NCBI RefSeq assembly: GCF_004798705.1
Contig: NZ_CP039290.1
Location: 1-64,000 of the forward strand
Reading direction: 5' to 3'
Origin: Arthrobacter sp. PAMC25564
GTDB taxonomy: Bacteria > Actinomycetota > Actinomycetes > Actinomycetales > Micrococcaceae
Length of the DNA stretch: 64,000 nucleotides
Under the pieces are notes generated by a model. It did no database searches and was not told where the DNA came from. It worked only from the letters and a program-made list of their open reading frames with translations. Below, piece after piece: positions 49,587 to 57,744 of this stretch (position 1 is its first letter; every line of letters begins with the position of its first letter). A program made the position numbers and the translations under genes.

Positions 49587-51032
49587 ATGGGCAGGGGAAA
49601 ATTCCACCGGGCGGTCGGCCTCGTCATTGCGTTCATGGCATCCGCCGGAGCCACGCTGCTCTGGTTCGCTGTCATCGCCGGCGGCCCGGACACGACCGAC
49701 GCCCCGACCCACGAAATCATCGTCGGCGTCTGGAGCCTGCTCTACAACACTGAAGGTCCCGCTCCGCGCGTGATTTTCGCCGCCATGGCCCTCGCCCTGA
49801 CGATGGCTGCCAGCGTCGCGCTCCTTGAACGCAGGATCACCACGAGGAGCCGCCGGTCCTCAAATCCGCGAATCGCTCCCCTGGCGCCCAAGGTGGTGAT
49901 GGCGGCAACCCACGGCCTCTTCGCCGGGCCCGTGACTGTGACCGTACTGATCCCTGCCCACAACGAGGAAGCGTCCCTCCCCTCAACGCTGGAGTCCCTG
50001 CTGGCCCAGTCGCACCGGCCCGACCGCATCATTGTGGTCGCAGACAACTGCACCGACTCGACCGCCGACGCCGCCCGCCGGGCCGGTGTCGAAGTCCTCG
50101 AATCCGTCGGTAACACCCAGAAGAAGGCCGGCGCCCTCAACCAGGCACTCAAACAGTTACTCCCCGGCCAGGGCGACAACGACGTCGTCATGGTCATGGA
50201 CGCCGATACACAGCTCGACGACGGCTTCCTCGCCGCCGCCGTCGCCCGCTTCACCGAAGACCGTGCGCTGATGGCCGTGGGCGGGCTCTTCTACGGCGAG
50301 GAAGGCCACGGGGTGCTCGGCCAGTTCCAGCGCAACGAATACATCCGGTACGGCCGCCAGATCCGACGGCGGCGGGGCCGGGTCTTTGTCCTCACCGGCA
50401 CCGCCTCGCTGTTCCGGCCACGCGCGCTGCGCACCATCGCCCGGGAACGCGGCGATTCCCTTCCCGGAGCCCACGGCGATGTCTACGACACCGCCGCGCT
50501 GACCGAAGACAACGAGCTGACGATCGCACTGAAATCCCTCGGCGCGCTGATGATCTCGCCGTCGGAATGCACCGTGGTCACCGAACTGATGCCAAGCTGG
50601 CGGACGCTCTGGGCCCAGCGGCTCCGCTGGCAGCGGGGCGCCCTGGAGAACATCGGCGCGTACGGGATCACGCCCCAGACCATGCGCTATTGGGCGCAGC
50701 AGCTGGGGATCGGCTACGGAGTCATAGCCCTGGGGTGCTACCTGCTGCTCCTGTTACTCATGTTGCTCTCCCTGGACGACTGGATCTGGTTCCCGTTCTG
50801 GGTGGGCATCGGCATCGTCTTCATCATCGAACGCGCCGCCACCGTCTGGCACGGCGGCTGGCGGGCACGGCTCCTGGCCATGACGCTGTTTCCCGAACTG
50901 TTCTTCGACATGTTCCTGAACATCGTCTACGTCAAGGGGATCATCGACATTTCCTTGGGCCGGACCGCCAAGTGGAAACACCTCACCCACACGACTTCCG
51001 GCACCGGAACCACCGTGGGTGTGGGACCGTGA
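49587..51032 (+). CDS. Family 2 processive-type glycosyltransferase
   Basis: A 481-residue membrane glycosyltransferase. Two N-terminal helices precede a GT-A catalytic domain (VTVLIPAHNEEASLPSTLES, NDVVMVMDADTQLDD, LTEDNELTIALKSLG) and the QRLRWQRG motif, the Q-x-x-RW signature of cellulose/hyaluronan/PgaC-like synthases. Two or three helices follow (YLLLLLLMLLSLDDWIWFPF). It likely polymerises an extracellular polysaccharide. The stop overlaps the next start as GTGA, so it is coupled to a small membrane protein, and the pair is enclosed between two copies of the same palindromic repeat. Confidence 0.9.
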   Translation: MGRGKFHRAVGLVIAFMASAGATLLWFAVIAGGPDTTDAPTHEIIVGVWSLLYNTEGPAPRVIFAAMALALTMAASVALLERRITTRSRRSSNPRIAPLAPKVVMAATHGLFAGPVTVTVLIPAHNEEASLPSTLESLLAQSHRPDRIIVVADNCTDSTADAARRAGVEVLESVGNTQKKAGALNQALKQLLPGQGDNDVVMVMDADTQLDDGFLAAAVARFTEDRALMAVGGLFYGEEGHGVLGQFQRNEYIRYGRQIRRRRGRVFVLTGTASLFRPRALRTIARERGDSLPGAHGDVYDTAALTEDNELTIALKSLGALMISPSECTVVTELMPSWRTLWAQRLRWQRGALENIGAYGITPQTMRYWAQQLGIGYGVIALGCYLLLLLLMLLSLDDWIWFPFWVGIGIVFIIERAATVWHGGWRARLLAMTLFPELFFDMFLNIVYVKGIIDISLGRTAKWKHLTHTTSGTGTTVGVGP

Positions 51033-51250
51033 TCCCCAACGTCGTTGGTCCCGCCGGCATCCTGCTTCCGGAGTCCATGCTGCACACTCAGTGGTTCGCC
51101 ATCCTGGCGACCTTTGTGGCGATCAACACCGTCATGTATGCGGCCCTGGCAGTCTCGAAGATCCTGCCCAAGCTGCACCGCCCGAGCTGGCTCCGCCGCA
51201 GCCATGAACGGGCCGAGACCCGCAGCATCTACCCCGATGGGCCCCGATAG
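51029..51250 (+). CDS. Small single-pass membrane partner of the glycosyltransferase
   Basis: A 73-residue protein with one long hydrophobic helix (WFAILATFVAINTVMYAALA) and a basic tail (LHRPSWLRRSHER). The GTG start at 51029 overlaps the glycosyltransferase stop (GTGA), so its translation depends on that of its neighbour. It matches no family I know. Small partners are common in polysaccharide synthases (for example PgaD), which suggests but does not show a helper role. Confidence 0.75.
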   Translation: MIPNVVGPAGILLPESMLHTQWFAILATFVAINTVMYAALAVSKILPKLHRPSWLRRSHERAETRSIYPDGPR

Positions 51251-51263
51251 CGGATTCCAGCGC

Positions 51264-51349
51264 GGGGCATGCTGTCCCCTGGTCCGCAGCAGTGGACATA
51301 TGGGCCAGCTGTCCACTGCTCTGCCCGTCCGGAGGGCATGCTCATTTTT
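51264..51349. repeat. Long palindromic repeat element R2, also a likely terminator
   Basis: Inner stem GCAGCAGTGGACA pairs with TGTCCACTGC around a short loop; the outer end GGAGGGCATGCTCATTTTT is identical to that of R1 at 49419-49503. On the minus strand the centre (GGACA...CCCATATGTCC) matches R1 on the plus strand, so the core is inverted relative to R1. Confidence 0.8.
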
Positions 51350-51359
51350 CGTGATGGGG

Positions 51360-53372
51360 CTAGGAACCGATGATGGCGCGGGCGATCTCGTCGGCATCGC
51401 GCAGGGTGCGCTGGCCGCTGGCGTAGGCCGGGCCGTTCGTCTGCCTGGCCTCGGCCGCGATCGCGGTTCCCCACTGCGCGGCGGAGAGCTGGAGGCCCAG
51501 CACATACAGCCCCTCCGTCACGGAACCGCTCGCGCCCAGCGGCCGGTAAGGGTGCGGGGTGACATCCAGGCCGGAGGTCTGTGCCGGGGTTCCTTCGGCC
51601 GTCATCATGAGGCGCGGCCGCACCAGCCCCTCGGCAAGCAACTGTTCCAGCAGCGGCGACTCATTGGCCGTGACCCGGTTGGCCGGTGCGAGCGCCTCGA
51701 CCATGGCCATGGCCGCAACCGCATCCCCTGCGACACCGCCTTCGACTCCGGCGTCGGGGCCGCTGCCGACCCACGGCGAGGCCGCGGTGAAAGTCCCGGC
51801 CTTGCGATCGACACCGAACTTGGGATCCGGCCCGACAAACCGGACGACGCCGGCGCGGACCAGGGCCGCAAGCTGCTCCGCACGGAGCGCGGGCGGCCCG
51901 CTGGCGAGGCCTTCGACGAACGATTCGAACCAGCCGCGGAGCCCGGCGACCCACGACGCGTCCGTGATGCCGCCGTCGGCCACGGCCGTCTTCAGCACCG
52001 CCCGCCCATGGTGGAGTGCGCCGATCGTCATCTTCACCGGGTCGTCCTCCGCCAGCGCCGAGCGCCGGGCATCATCGAGCAGATAGTCCACGACGGCGGC
52101 GTCCAGCTCCGTCCGGGAGCCGAAGGAGCGCCCGGCCAGGGGCGCCGCAAGGCCCAGCAGGTCCAGCCGGTGGGCCGGGCGGACATGCACATCGACCACC
52201 GACGCGACGGCGCCTTCCCAGTTGGCCGTGCTGTGCGCATGCGGGTGCAGCGCCGCCTCCAGTCCCCGCAGGAACTCGGCGCGATCCGTGAGGATGGCGC
52301 CGGGCTGCGAGCGCGCCAGCGTTGAGTAGTAGGCCCAGAGGGCGTCGCGCTGCAGGAGCGGCCAGAGGTCGTGGTCGAAGGCGGGCCGGATGCCCGCCTC
52401 GGCAAACTTCGCCAGGGCGGCCTCCGTGCAGTACCGCAACGACACGGCGGCAGGGTAATACCCGGACAGGGTGGCCTTGGCCCGGTACGGGGTGCCGCGG
52501 CGCGACGCGGCAATGATCAGCGGTTCGCGGCCGGACGGCAGGTACTTCAACTCCGCGGTTCCCTCGCCCGGCAGGAAGGTCCCCCCGCGTCCCTCGGTCA
52601 GCTGGCCCATCATGTCGAAGAAGTTCAGGCCCATGCCACGGACCAGGACCGGCTTGACCGCCGGGATCCGGGACCAGTCGACGTCGGCCGGGGCCGCCGG
52701 CGGGAAGTACAGCAGCCCGAATTCCTCCGCCGCGGCCTGCAGCTCCCGCTGTTCCGGGTTCAGGCGCGATTCGAGATGGCCCAGGGCCAGCACGACGGAG
52801 TCGGCGGTGAGCACCGCGCCGCCCGCCAGCCCGACGTCGAACCTCACCTCCCCGTTCTGGCCCGCACACGAGTGCCGGACGGACGTTGCCGTCGTCTCGT
52901 GGAAGTCCACCGTCACCCCGGCGGGCAGGCGCCGGAGCAGCTCCTCCAGCGTGCAACGGAGGTAGCGCCCGTACAGGGCGCGGCTGGGGAAATCCGCCGA
53001 GCCGAGCCCGGAAAGTTCGGCACGTTCCTCGGCGGCCAGCGAGGGATCAGGGTGCCGCCGCTGCAGTTCGCGCCAGCGGTCGAAGGTGTGTCCGGCCAGC
53101 GGCTTCGCGAGCTCCGGGTCCTCCGGAACGACCGTGGGGTAGAACGACTGCGTGTTCATCAGGTACAGCCGGGACTGGCCTGGCTGCCAGACGTGGCCGG
53201 GGCCGGCGGGATAGGGATCGACGACGTCGATGTGGAGGGTCCTCGCGGTCCCTTGTGTGGCCCCTTGCCCGGCGCGGGCCGACTCCCAGTTGGCGAGCAG
53301 CCGCTCCAGCGCGCTCGTGCCCCGGGGACCGGCGCCTATCAGTGCCGTCCGGATGTTCTGCGATGTGCCCAC
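51360..53372 (-). CDS. FAD/NAD(P)-binding protein of the NAD_binding_9 type
   Basis: A 670-residue soluble flavoprotein. It opens with TALIGAGPRGTSALERLLAN, then VVDPYPAGPGHVWQPGQSRL and YLMNTQSFYPT, the pattern of the FAD-NAD(P)-binding (HydR-like) group. Later SVVLALGHLESRL and GMGLNFFDMMGQLTEGRGG are also conserved in the group. The reaction is unknown; relatives occur near siderophore, NRPS or hydroxylase genes, but none is here. It is divergent from the oligopeptidase gene across 86 bases. Confidence 0.82.
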   Translation of the reverse strand: MGTSQNIRTALIGAGPRGTSALERLLANWESARAGQGATQGTARTLHIDVVDPYPAGPGHVWQPGQSRLYLMNTQSFYPTVVPEDPELAKPLAGHTFDRWRELQRRHPDPSLAAEERAELSGLGSADFPSRALYGRYLRCTLEELLRRLPAGVTVDFHETTATSVRHSCAGQNGEVRFDVGLAGGAVLTADSVVLALGHLESRLNPEQRELQAAAEEFGLLYFPPAAPADVDWSRIPAVKPVLVRGMGLNFFDMMGQLTEGRGGTFLPGEGTAELKYLPSGREPLIIAASRRGTPYRAKATLSGYYPAAVSLRYCTEAALAKFAEAGIRPAFDHDLWPLLQRDALWAYYSTLARSQPGAILTDRAEFLRGLEAALHPHAHSTANWEGAVASVVDVHVRPAHRLDLLGLAAPLAGRSFGSRTELDAAVVDYLLDDARRSALAEDDPVKMTIGALHHGRAVLKTAVADGGITDASWVAGLRGWFESFVEGLASGPPALRAEQLAALVRAGVVRFVGPDPKFGVDRKAGTFTAASPWVGSGPDAGVEGGVAGDAVAAMAMVEALAPANRVTANESPLLEQLLAEGLVRPRLMMTAEGTPAQTSGLDVTPHPYRPLGASGSVTEGLYVLGLQLSAAQWGTAIAAEARQTNGPAYASGQRTLRDADEIARAIIGS

Positions 53373-53458
53373 GGAATCAGCGTATCGGCATCTTGACTGC
53401 CGGCCTGACTTCCTTGCGTGACTTGCGACGGGCGCGCTGGTGTTGCTTGGATGGGGCC

Positions 53459-55777
53459 ATGACCACCACTGACGCTGACCATCAGCCCGCGCCCGGCCAA
53501 CCCGCCGGAACCGCTAGAACTGCCGCGGGAGCCGGAACCGCCCCCGAACCCATCGACGAGAACATCTGGCTCGAGGACATCTACGGCGAGGAGCAACTGG
53601 CCTGGGTCCGGGAACAGAATGCCCGCACCGAAGAGCTGCTGGAGGATGCGGACTACGCCGGGCTGGAGGCCAGCATCCTGGAGGTGCTGGACTCCACGGA
53701 CCGGATCGCCATGGTGGGCAAGCACGGCGAGTGGTACTACAACTTCTGGAAGGACCGGGAGAACCCCAAGGGCCTGTGGCGCCGCACCAGCTGGGAGAGC
53801 TATCAGGGCGGAAACCCCGAGTGGGACGTCCTCCTGGACGTGGACGCACTGGCCACATCGGAAGGCCAGGAGTGGGTCTTCCACGGTGCGAGCTTCCTCC
53901 GCCCCGCAGCGGGTGAACCGCACCGGCGAGCCCTGCTGGCGCTCTCCCCCGACGGCGGCGACGCGAACCGGTACCGCGAGTTCGACGTCGAGCGCCGCAG
54001 CTTCGTGGACCCCGCGGCCGGTGGCTTTGACCTTCCGACGGCGAAGGGAAACGCTTCCTGGCTGGACGCCGACACCCTGCTCGTCGCCACCACCGCGGAG
54101 GGGCTGCCCAGCACCAGTTCCTCCTACGCCCGGACCGGCGTGAAGCTGCCCCGCGGCGGTGCGCTGGCCACAGCCGAGCGGCTGTTCGAGATCCCCGAGG
54201 ACCACATGATGGCCCTCGTGGCCCACGATTCCACCCCCGGCTTCGAGCGGACCTTCGCCGTGGACTGGATCAGCTTCTTCGAGAAGAACACCTCCGTGCT
54301 GCGCGAGGGCCGGTGGGTCCAGATCGACATCCCGGCCGACGTCAACCTGAGCTCCCACCGCGAATGGCTGCTGTTCCGGCCGCAGCGTGACTGGACCGTC
54401 AACGGGGCCACGTACCCGGCGGGATCCCTCCTCGCGGCCGACTTCGAGGCGTTCCTGGCCGGCGGCCGGGAGCTGTCCGTGTTGTTCACCCCGGACGCGC
54501 ACACCTCGCTGCAGTCCTGGAGCTGGACGCGGGACTTCCTGCTGTTGAACCTGCTCCGGGACGTGTCCTCCGAGATCCGGGTGCTGGATCCGCAGCGTCC
54601 CGGCACGGATGCCGCCTGGGCCTCCACCGTGCTGGACGCCTGCCCGCCCCTGCATGACGTCACGGCCTACGCCGTCGACGACGAGGACGAAGCCGGGGAC
54701 TCCGACGACGACGGCACCGGTGGCGGCGCCCCGGTGGCGGAGGAAGCTGCACCCGGCGCGGGGAACGACTTCTGGCTCGTGGCCACCGGATTCACGACGC
54801 CGAGCACGCTCACCCGGGGCATGCTGAAGCGCGCCCCGGACGCCACAACGGCCGCCCCCGGCGGGGGCGCCGGCGTCGTCAGCACGCACGAAGTGATCCG
54901 CTCCTCGCCGTCGTTCTTCAACGAAGCAGACTACAAGGTGCAGCAGCACTTCGCCGTGTCCAAGGACGGCACACGGGTCCCGTATTTCCAGGTGGCCTCC
55001 AAGGACCTCGTGCTGGACGGCCAGAACCCCACCCAGCTCTCCGGCTACGGCGGCTTCGAGATCTCCCGGACCCCGGCCTACAGCGGCGTGATTGGCCGGG
55101 CCTGGCTCGAACGGCGCACGGCGGAATCCGCCGGCGCCGAGGGGGAAGCGCCGCATTCCCGCGGCGGCGTCTATGTGGTGGCGAACATCCGCGGCGGAGG
55201 CGAATACGGCCCTGCCTGGCACCGGGCCGCGCTGCAGGAGAACCGGCACCGGGCCTACGAGGACTTCGCCGCCGTGGCGGCAGACCTGATCTCCCGCGGC
55301 GTCACCTCGCGCAAGCGCCTCGGCTGCGTGGGCGGTTCCAACGGCGGGCTGCTGGTGGGCAACATGCTCACCCAGTACCCGGAACTGTTCGGCGCCGTAT
55401 CCTGCGGGGTTCCGCTGCTGGACATGCGCCGGTACAGCAAGCTGTCCGCCGGGCACTCCTGGATTGCCGAGTACGGGGACCCTGACGTTCCGGAGCAGTG
55501 GGAGTTCATCAAGTCGTTCTCGCCGTACCACCTGCTCAAGGACGGCGTCGAGTACCCGGAATCGTTCATCTGGACCGCCACCTCGGATGACCGGGTGGGA
55601 CCCGTCCAGGCCAGGAAGATGGCAGCCCGGATGCAGGCCATGGGCATCCCGAACGTCTGGTTCCACGAGGCACTCGAAGGCGGCCACGTGGGGGCCTCGG
55701 ACAACCGGCAGGCGGCGGCACTGCAGGGCCGGAGCCAGCACTTCCTGTGGCGTTCGCTGGCCGGCCGGGCCGCCTGA
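53459..55777 (+). CDS. Prolyl oligopeptidase-family (S9) serine peptidase
   Basis: A 772-residue cytoplasmic peptidase. The N-terminal beta-propeller (ENIWLEDIYGEEQLAWVREQ, GEWYYNFWKDRENPKGLWRR) is followed by the alpha/beta-hydrolase domain with the nucleophile in CVGGSNGGLLVGNML, the acid in TATSDDRVGP, and the histidine in LEGGHVGASDN. A low-complexity insertion (DDEDEAGDSDDDGTGGG) lies between propeller and hydrolase. ATG at 53459; upstream in-frame sequence lacks a ribosome site. It breaks down proline-containing peptides. Confidence 0.93.
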   Translation: MTTTDADHQPAPGQPAGTARTAAGAGTAPEPIDENIWLEDIYGEEQLAWVREQNARTEELLEDADYAGLEASILEVLDSTDRIAMVGKHGEWYYNFWKDRENPKGLWRRTSWESYQGGNPEWDVLLDVDALATSEGQEWVFHGASFLRPAAGEPHRRALLALSPDGGDANRYREFDVERRSFVDPAAGGFDLPTAKGNASWLDADTLLVATTAEGLPSTSSSYARTGVKLPRGGALATAERLFEIPEDHMMALVAHDSTPGFERTFAVDWISFFEKNTSVLREGRWVQIDIPADVNLSSHREWLLFRPQRDWTVNGATYPAGSLLAADFEAFLAGGRELSVLFTPDAHTSLQSWSWTRDFLLLNLLRDVSSEIRVLDPQRPGTDAAWASTVLDACPPLHDVTAYAVDDEDEAGDSDDDGTGGGAPVAEEAAPGAGNDFWLVATGFTTPSTLTRGMLKRAPDATTAAPGGGAGVVSTHEVIRSSPSFFNEADYKVQQHFAVSKDGTRVPYFQVASKDLVLDGQNPTQLSGYGGFEISRTPAYSGVIGRAWLERRTAESAGAEGEAPHSRGGVYVVANIRGGGEYGPAWHRAALQENRHRAYEDFAAVAADLISRGVTSRKRLGCVGGSNGGLLVGNMLTQYPELFGAVSCGVPLLDMRRYSKLSAGHSWIAEYGDPDVPEQWEFIKSFSPYHLLKDGVEYPESFIWTATSDDRVGPVQARKMAARMQAMGIPNVWFHEALEGGHVGASDNRQAAALQGRSQHFLWRSLAGRAA

Positions 55778-55800
55778 CCCGGCCTTCCGACAGCCAGTCC

Positions 55801-55861
55801 AACGCGGGGTCAGGTCCGGCCCATCCGGCGGCCTGGGATGGGCCGGAAGTGACCCCGCGTT
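55801..55861. repeat. 26-bp arm inverted repeat after the oligopeptidase
   Basis: AACGCGGGGTCAGGTCCGGC... (55801-55826) pairs with the arm 55836-55861 at 24 of 26 positions, nine-base loop. REP-like extragenic palindrome of a different family from R1/R2; it may stop transcription after the S9 gene. Confidence 0.8.
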
Positions 55862-55921
55862 GCACGTTTTGCACTGCGTGGCACCTTCTGCGTATCCTTG
55901 GTTGGCTAGTTACTAGCATTT

Positions 55922-56009
55922 GGAGACGTGCCAGAGCGGCCGAATGGGCTTCACTGCTAATGAAGTGTGGGGCACAACTCCACCGGGGGTTCAAATCCCC
56001 CCGTCTCCG
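55922..56009 (+). tRNA. tRNA-Ser (GCU anticodon)
   Basis: 88-base class II tRNA: acceptor GGAGACG/CGTCTCC with discriminator G, anticodon stem CTTCA/TGAAG around CTGCTAA (anticodon GCT), long variable arm, and GTTCAAATC in the T-loop. Confidence 0.96.
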
Positions 56010-56014
56010 CGTTT

Positions 56015-56042
56015 GGCCCCGGTCCCTGGACCGGGGCCTTTT
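56015..56042 (+). terminator. Terminator after tRNA-Ser
   Basis: GGCCCCGGTCC pairs with GGACCGGGGCC, followed by TTTT. Confidence 0.88.
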
Positions 56043-56136
56043 GCGTCCCCGGCCCACAGCCGCCGCACCGCCCCATCCGCGTCCGGGTGCCGGACCCCTC
56101 GCGCCCTCCGCCGGTCCCGGATGGGAGGATAGGCCC

Positions 56137-57744
56137 ATGCCGAGCAACAAGGAATTTGACGCGATCATCGTCGGCGGCGGGCACAACGGCCTGGCCGCGG
56201 CAGCGTACCTGGCCAGGGCCGGGCGGGACGTACTGCTGCTGGAGAAGCTGGAGCACCCCGGCGGCGCCGCTGTGTCCGCGCAGGCGTTCGACGGCGTCGA
56301 CGCCCGCCTCTCGCGCTACTCCTACCTCGTCAGCCTCCTGCCGCAGCAGGTCATCGACGACCTCGGCCTGCGGATCCAACTCGCCCGGCGCCGCTATTCG
56401 TCCTACACCCCTGATCCGCGCAACGGCGGCCGCGGCCTCCTGGTCGACAACGGGGACGCCGGTGCCACCGCCGCATCCTTTGCCGCCGTCGGCGCCCCCG
56501 ACGGCGAGTTCCGCGCCTTCACCGGCTTCTACGCCGGCTGCCGCAAGCTCACGCAGGCACTCTGGCCCACCATGACCGCACCGCTGCGGACACGGTCCGA
56601 AGCGAAGGCCCTCGTGGCCGCGGCCGGCGGCGCCGAGGCGTGGGAAGCGATGATCGAACGGCCGATCGGGAACGTCATCGCAACGGAACTGCAGAATGAC
56701 CTGGTCCGCGGCGTGGTGCTCACCGACGCCCTGATCGGCACCTTTGCCCGGGCGGACGACGCGGACCTGCAGCAGAACATCTGCTTCCTCTACCACCAGA
56801 TCGGCGGCGGGACCGGCGACTGGGACGTGCCCGTCGGCGGCATGGGCGCCGTGTCCGGCGAACTGGAGCGCGCCGCCCGCGACGCCGGCGCCACCATCCT
56901 GGGCTCCGCGGAGGTCACCGCCGTCAGCCCCGGCGGAGTGGTCGGCTACCGGCACGGCGGCCGGAACCACATGGCCACAGCGGCGTGGATCCTCGCCAAC
57001 GTTGCCCCCGTTGTGCTGGACCGGATCCGGTCCCCTGCCGGCGGCTCCGTTCCGCCTCCCAGGACGGGGAACCCGAACCACCTGAGGGAAGGCGCGCAGG
57101 TGAAGGTGAACCTCCTGCTCAAACGGCTCCCCCGGCTGCTTGATAGCAGCGTCAGCCCGGAAGCTGCCTTCGGCGGGACGTTCCACATCAACGAGACCTG
57201 GTCCCAGCTCGACGCCGCTTACCTGAGCGCCGCGGCCGGAAACGTCCCCGCGCCGCTGCCCTGCGAAATCTACTGCCATTCGCTGACCGACCCCAGCATT
57301 CTCTCCCCCGCGCTCCAGGCAACCGGCGCGCAGACCCTCACCGCCTTCGGCCTGCACATCCCAGACCGGCTGATCACGGCCGAGAACAACGAGGAGCGCC
57401 GAGCCGAGCTGCAGGCCGCCGTGCTCAGGTCCCTGGATTCGGTGCTGGCCGAACCGATTGAGGATCTCCTGCTGACGGGCCCGGACGGGCGCCCCTGCAT
57501 CGAAACCAAGACCACGCTGGACATCGAACGCGCCGTGGGCATGCCGCGGGGCAACATCTTCCACGGCGGGCTCGACTGGCCGTTCGTCGAGGACGGGACG
57601 CCGCTGGACACACCCGCCCGGCGCTGGGGCGTCGCAACGGATGATCCGCAGATCCTGCTCTGCGGCTCCGGGGCCCGCCGCGGCGGAGCAGTCAGCGCCA
57701 TCGGCGGCCACAACGCGGCCATGGCAGTGCTGGAATCCGCATGA
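56137..57744 (+). CDS. Phytoene desaturase/PYROXD2-like FAD oxidoreductase
   Basis: A 535-residue flavoprotein beginning DAIIVGGGHNGLAAAAYLAR, the FAD fold of the carotenoid-desaturase-related group; LEHPGGAAVSAQAF and the late segment RGNIFHGGLDWPF with LLCGSGARRGGAVSAIGGHN complete the FAD pocket. The pattern is nearest to PYROXD2-type proteins, whose substrate is not settled. No carotenoid genes are adjacent. ATG at 56137 after GGGAGGAT. Its stop overlaps the MFS start (ATGA), so the two are coupled. Confidence 0.88.
   Translation: MPSNKEFDAIIVGGGHNGLAAAAYLARAGRDVLLLEKLEHPGGAAVSAQAFDGVDARLSRYSYLVSLLPQQVIDDLGLRIQLARRRYSSYTPDPRNGGRGLLVDNGDAGATAASFAAVGAPDGEFRAFTGFYAGCRKLTQALWPTMTAPLRTRSEAKALVAAAGGAEAWEAMIERPIGNVIATELQNDLVRGVVLTDALIGTFARADDADLQQNICFLYHQIGGGTGDWDVPVGGMGAVSGELERAARDAGATILGSAEVTAVSPGGVVGYRHGGRNHMATAAWILANVAPVVLDRIRSPAGGSVPPPRTGNPNHLREGAQVKVNLLLKRLPRLLDSSVSPEAAFGGTFHINETWSQLDAAYLSAAAGNVPAPLPCEIYCHSLTDPSILSPALQATGAQTLTAFGLHIPDRLITAENNEERRAELQAAVLRSLDSVLAEPIEDLLLTGPDGRPCIETKTTLDIERAVGMPRGNIFHGGLDWPFVEDGTPLDTPARRWGVATDDPQILLCGSGARRGGAVSAIGGHNAAMAVLESA

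Noticed and set aside
53339..55741. 800-codon open frame antisense to the S9 peptidase
   Set aside because: No domain, biased composition; the peptidase on the plus strand has its full catalytic triad.
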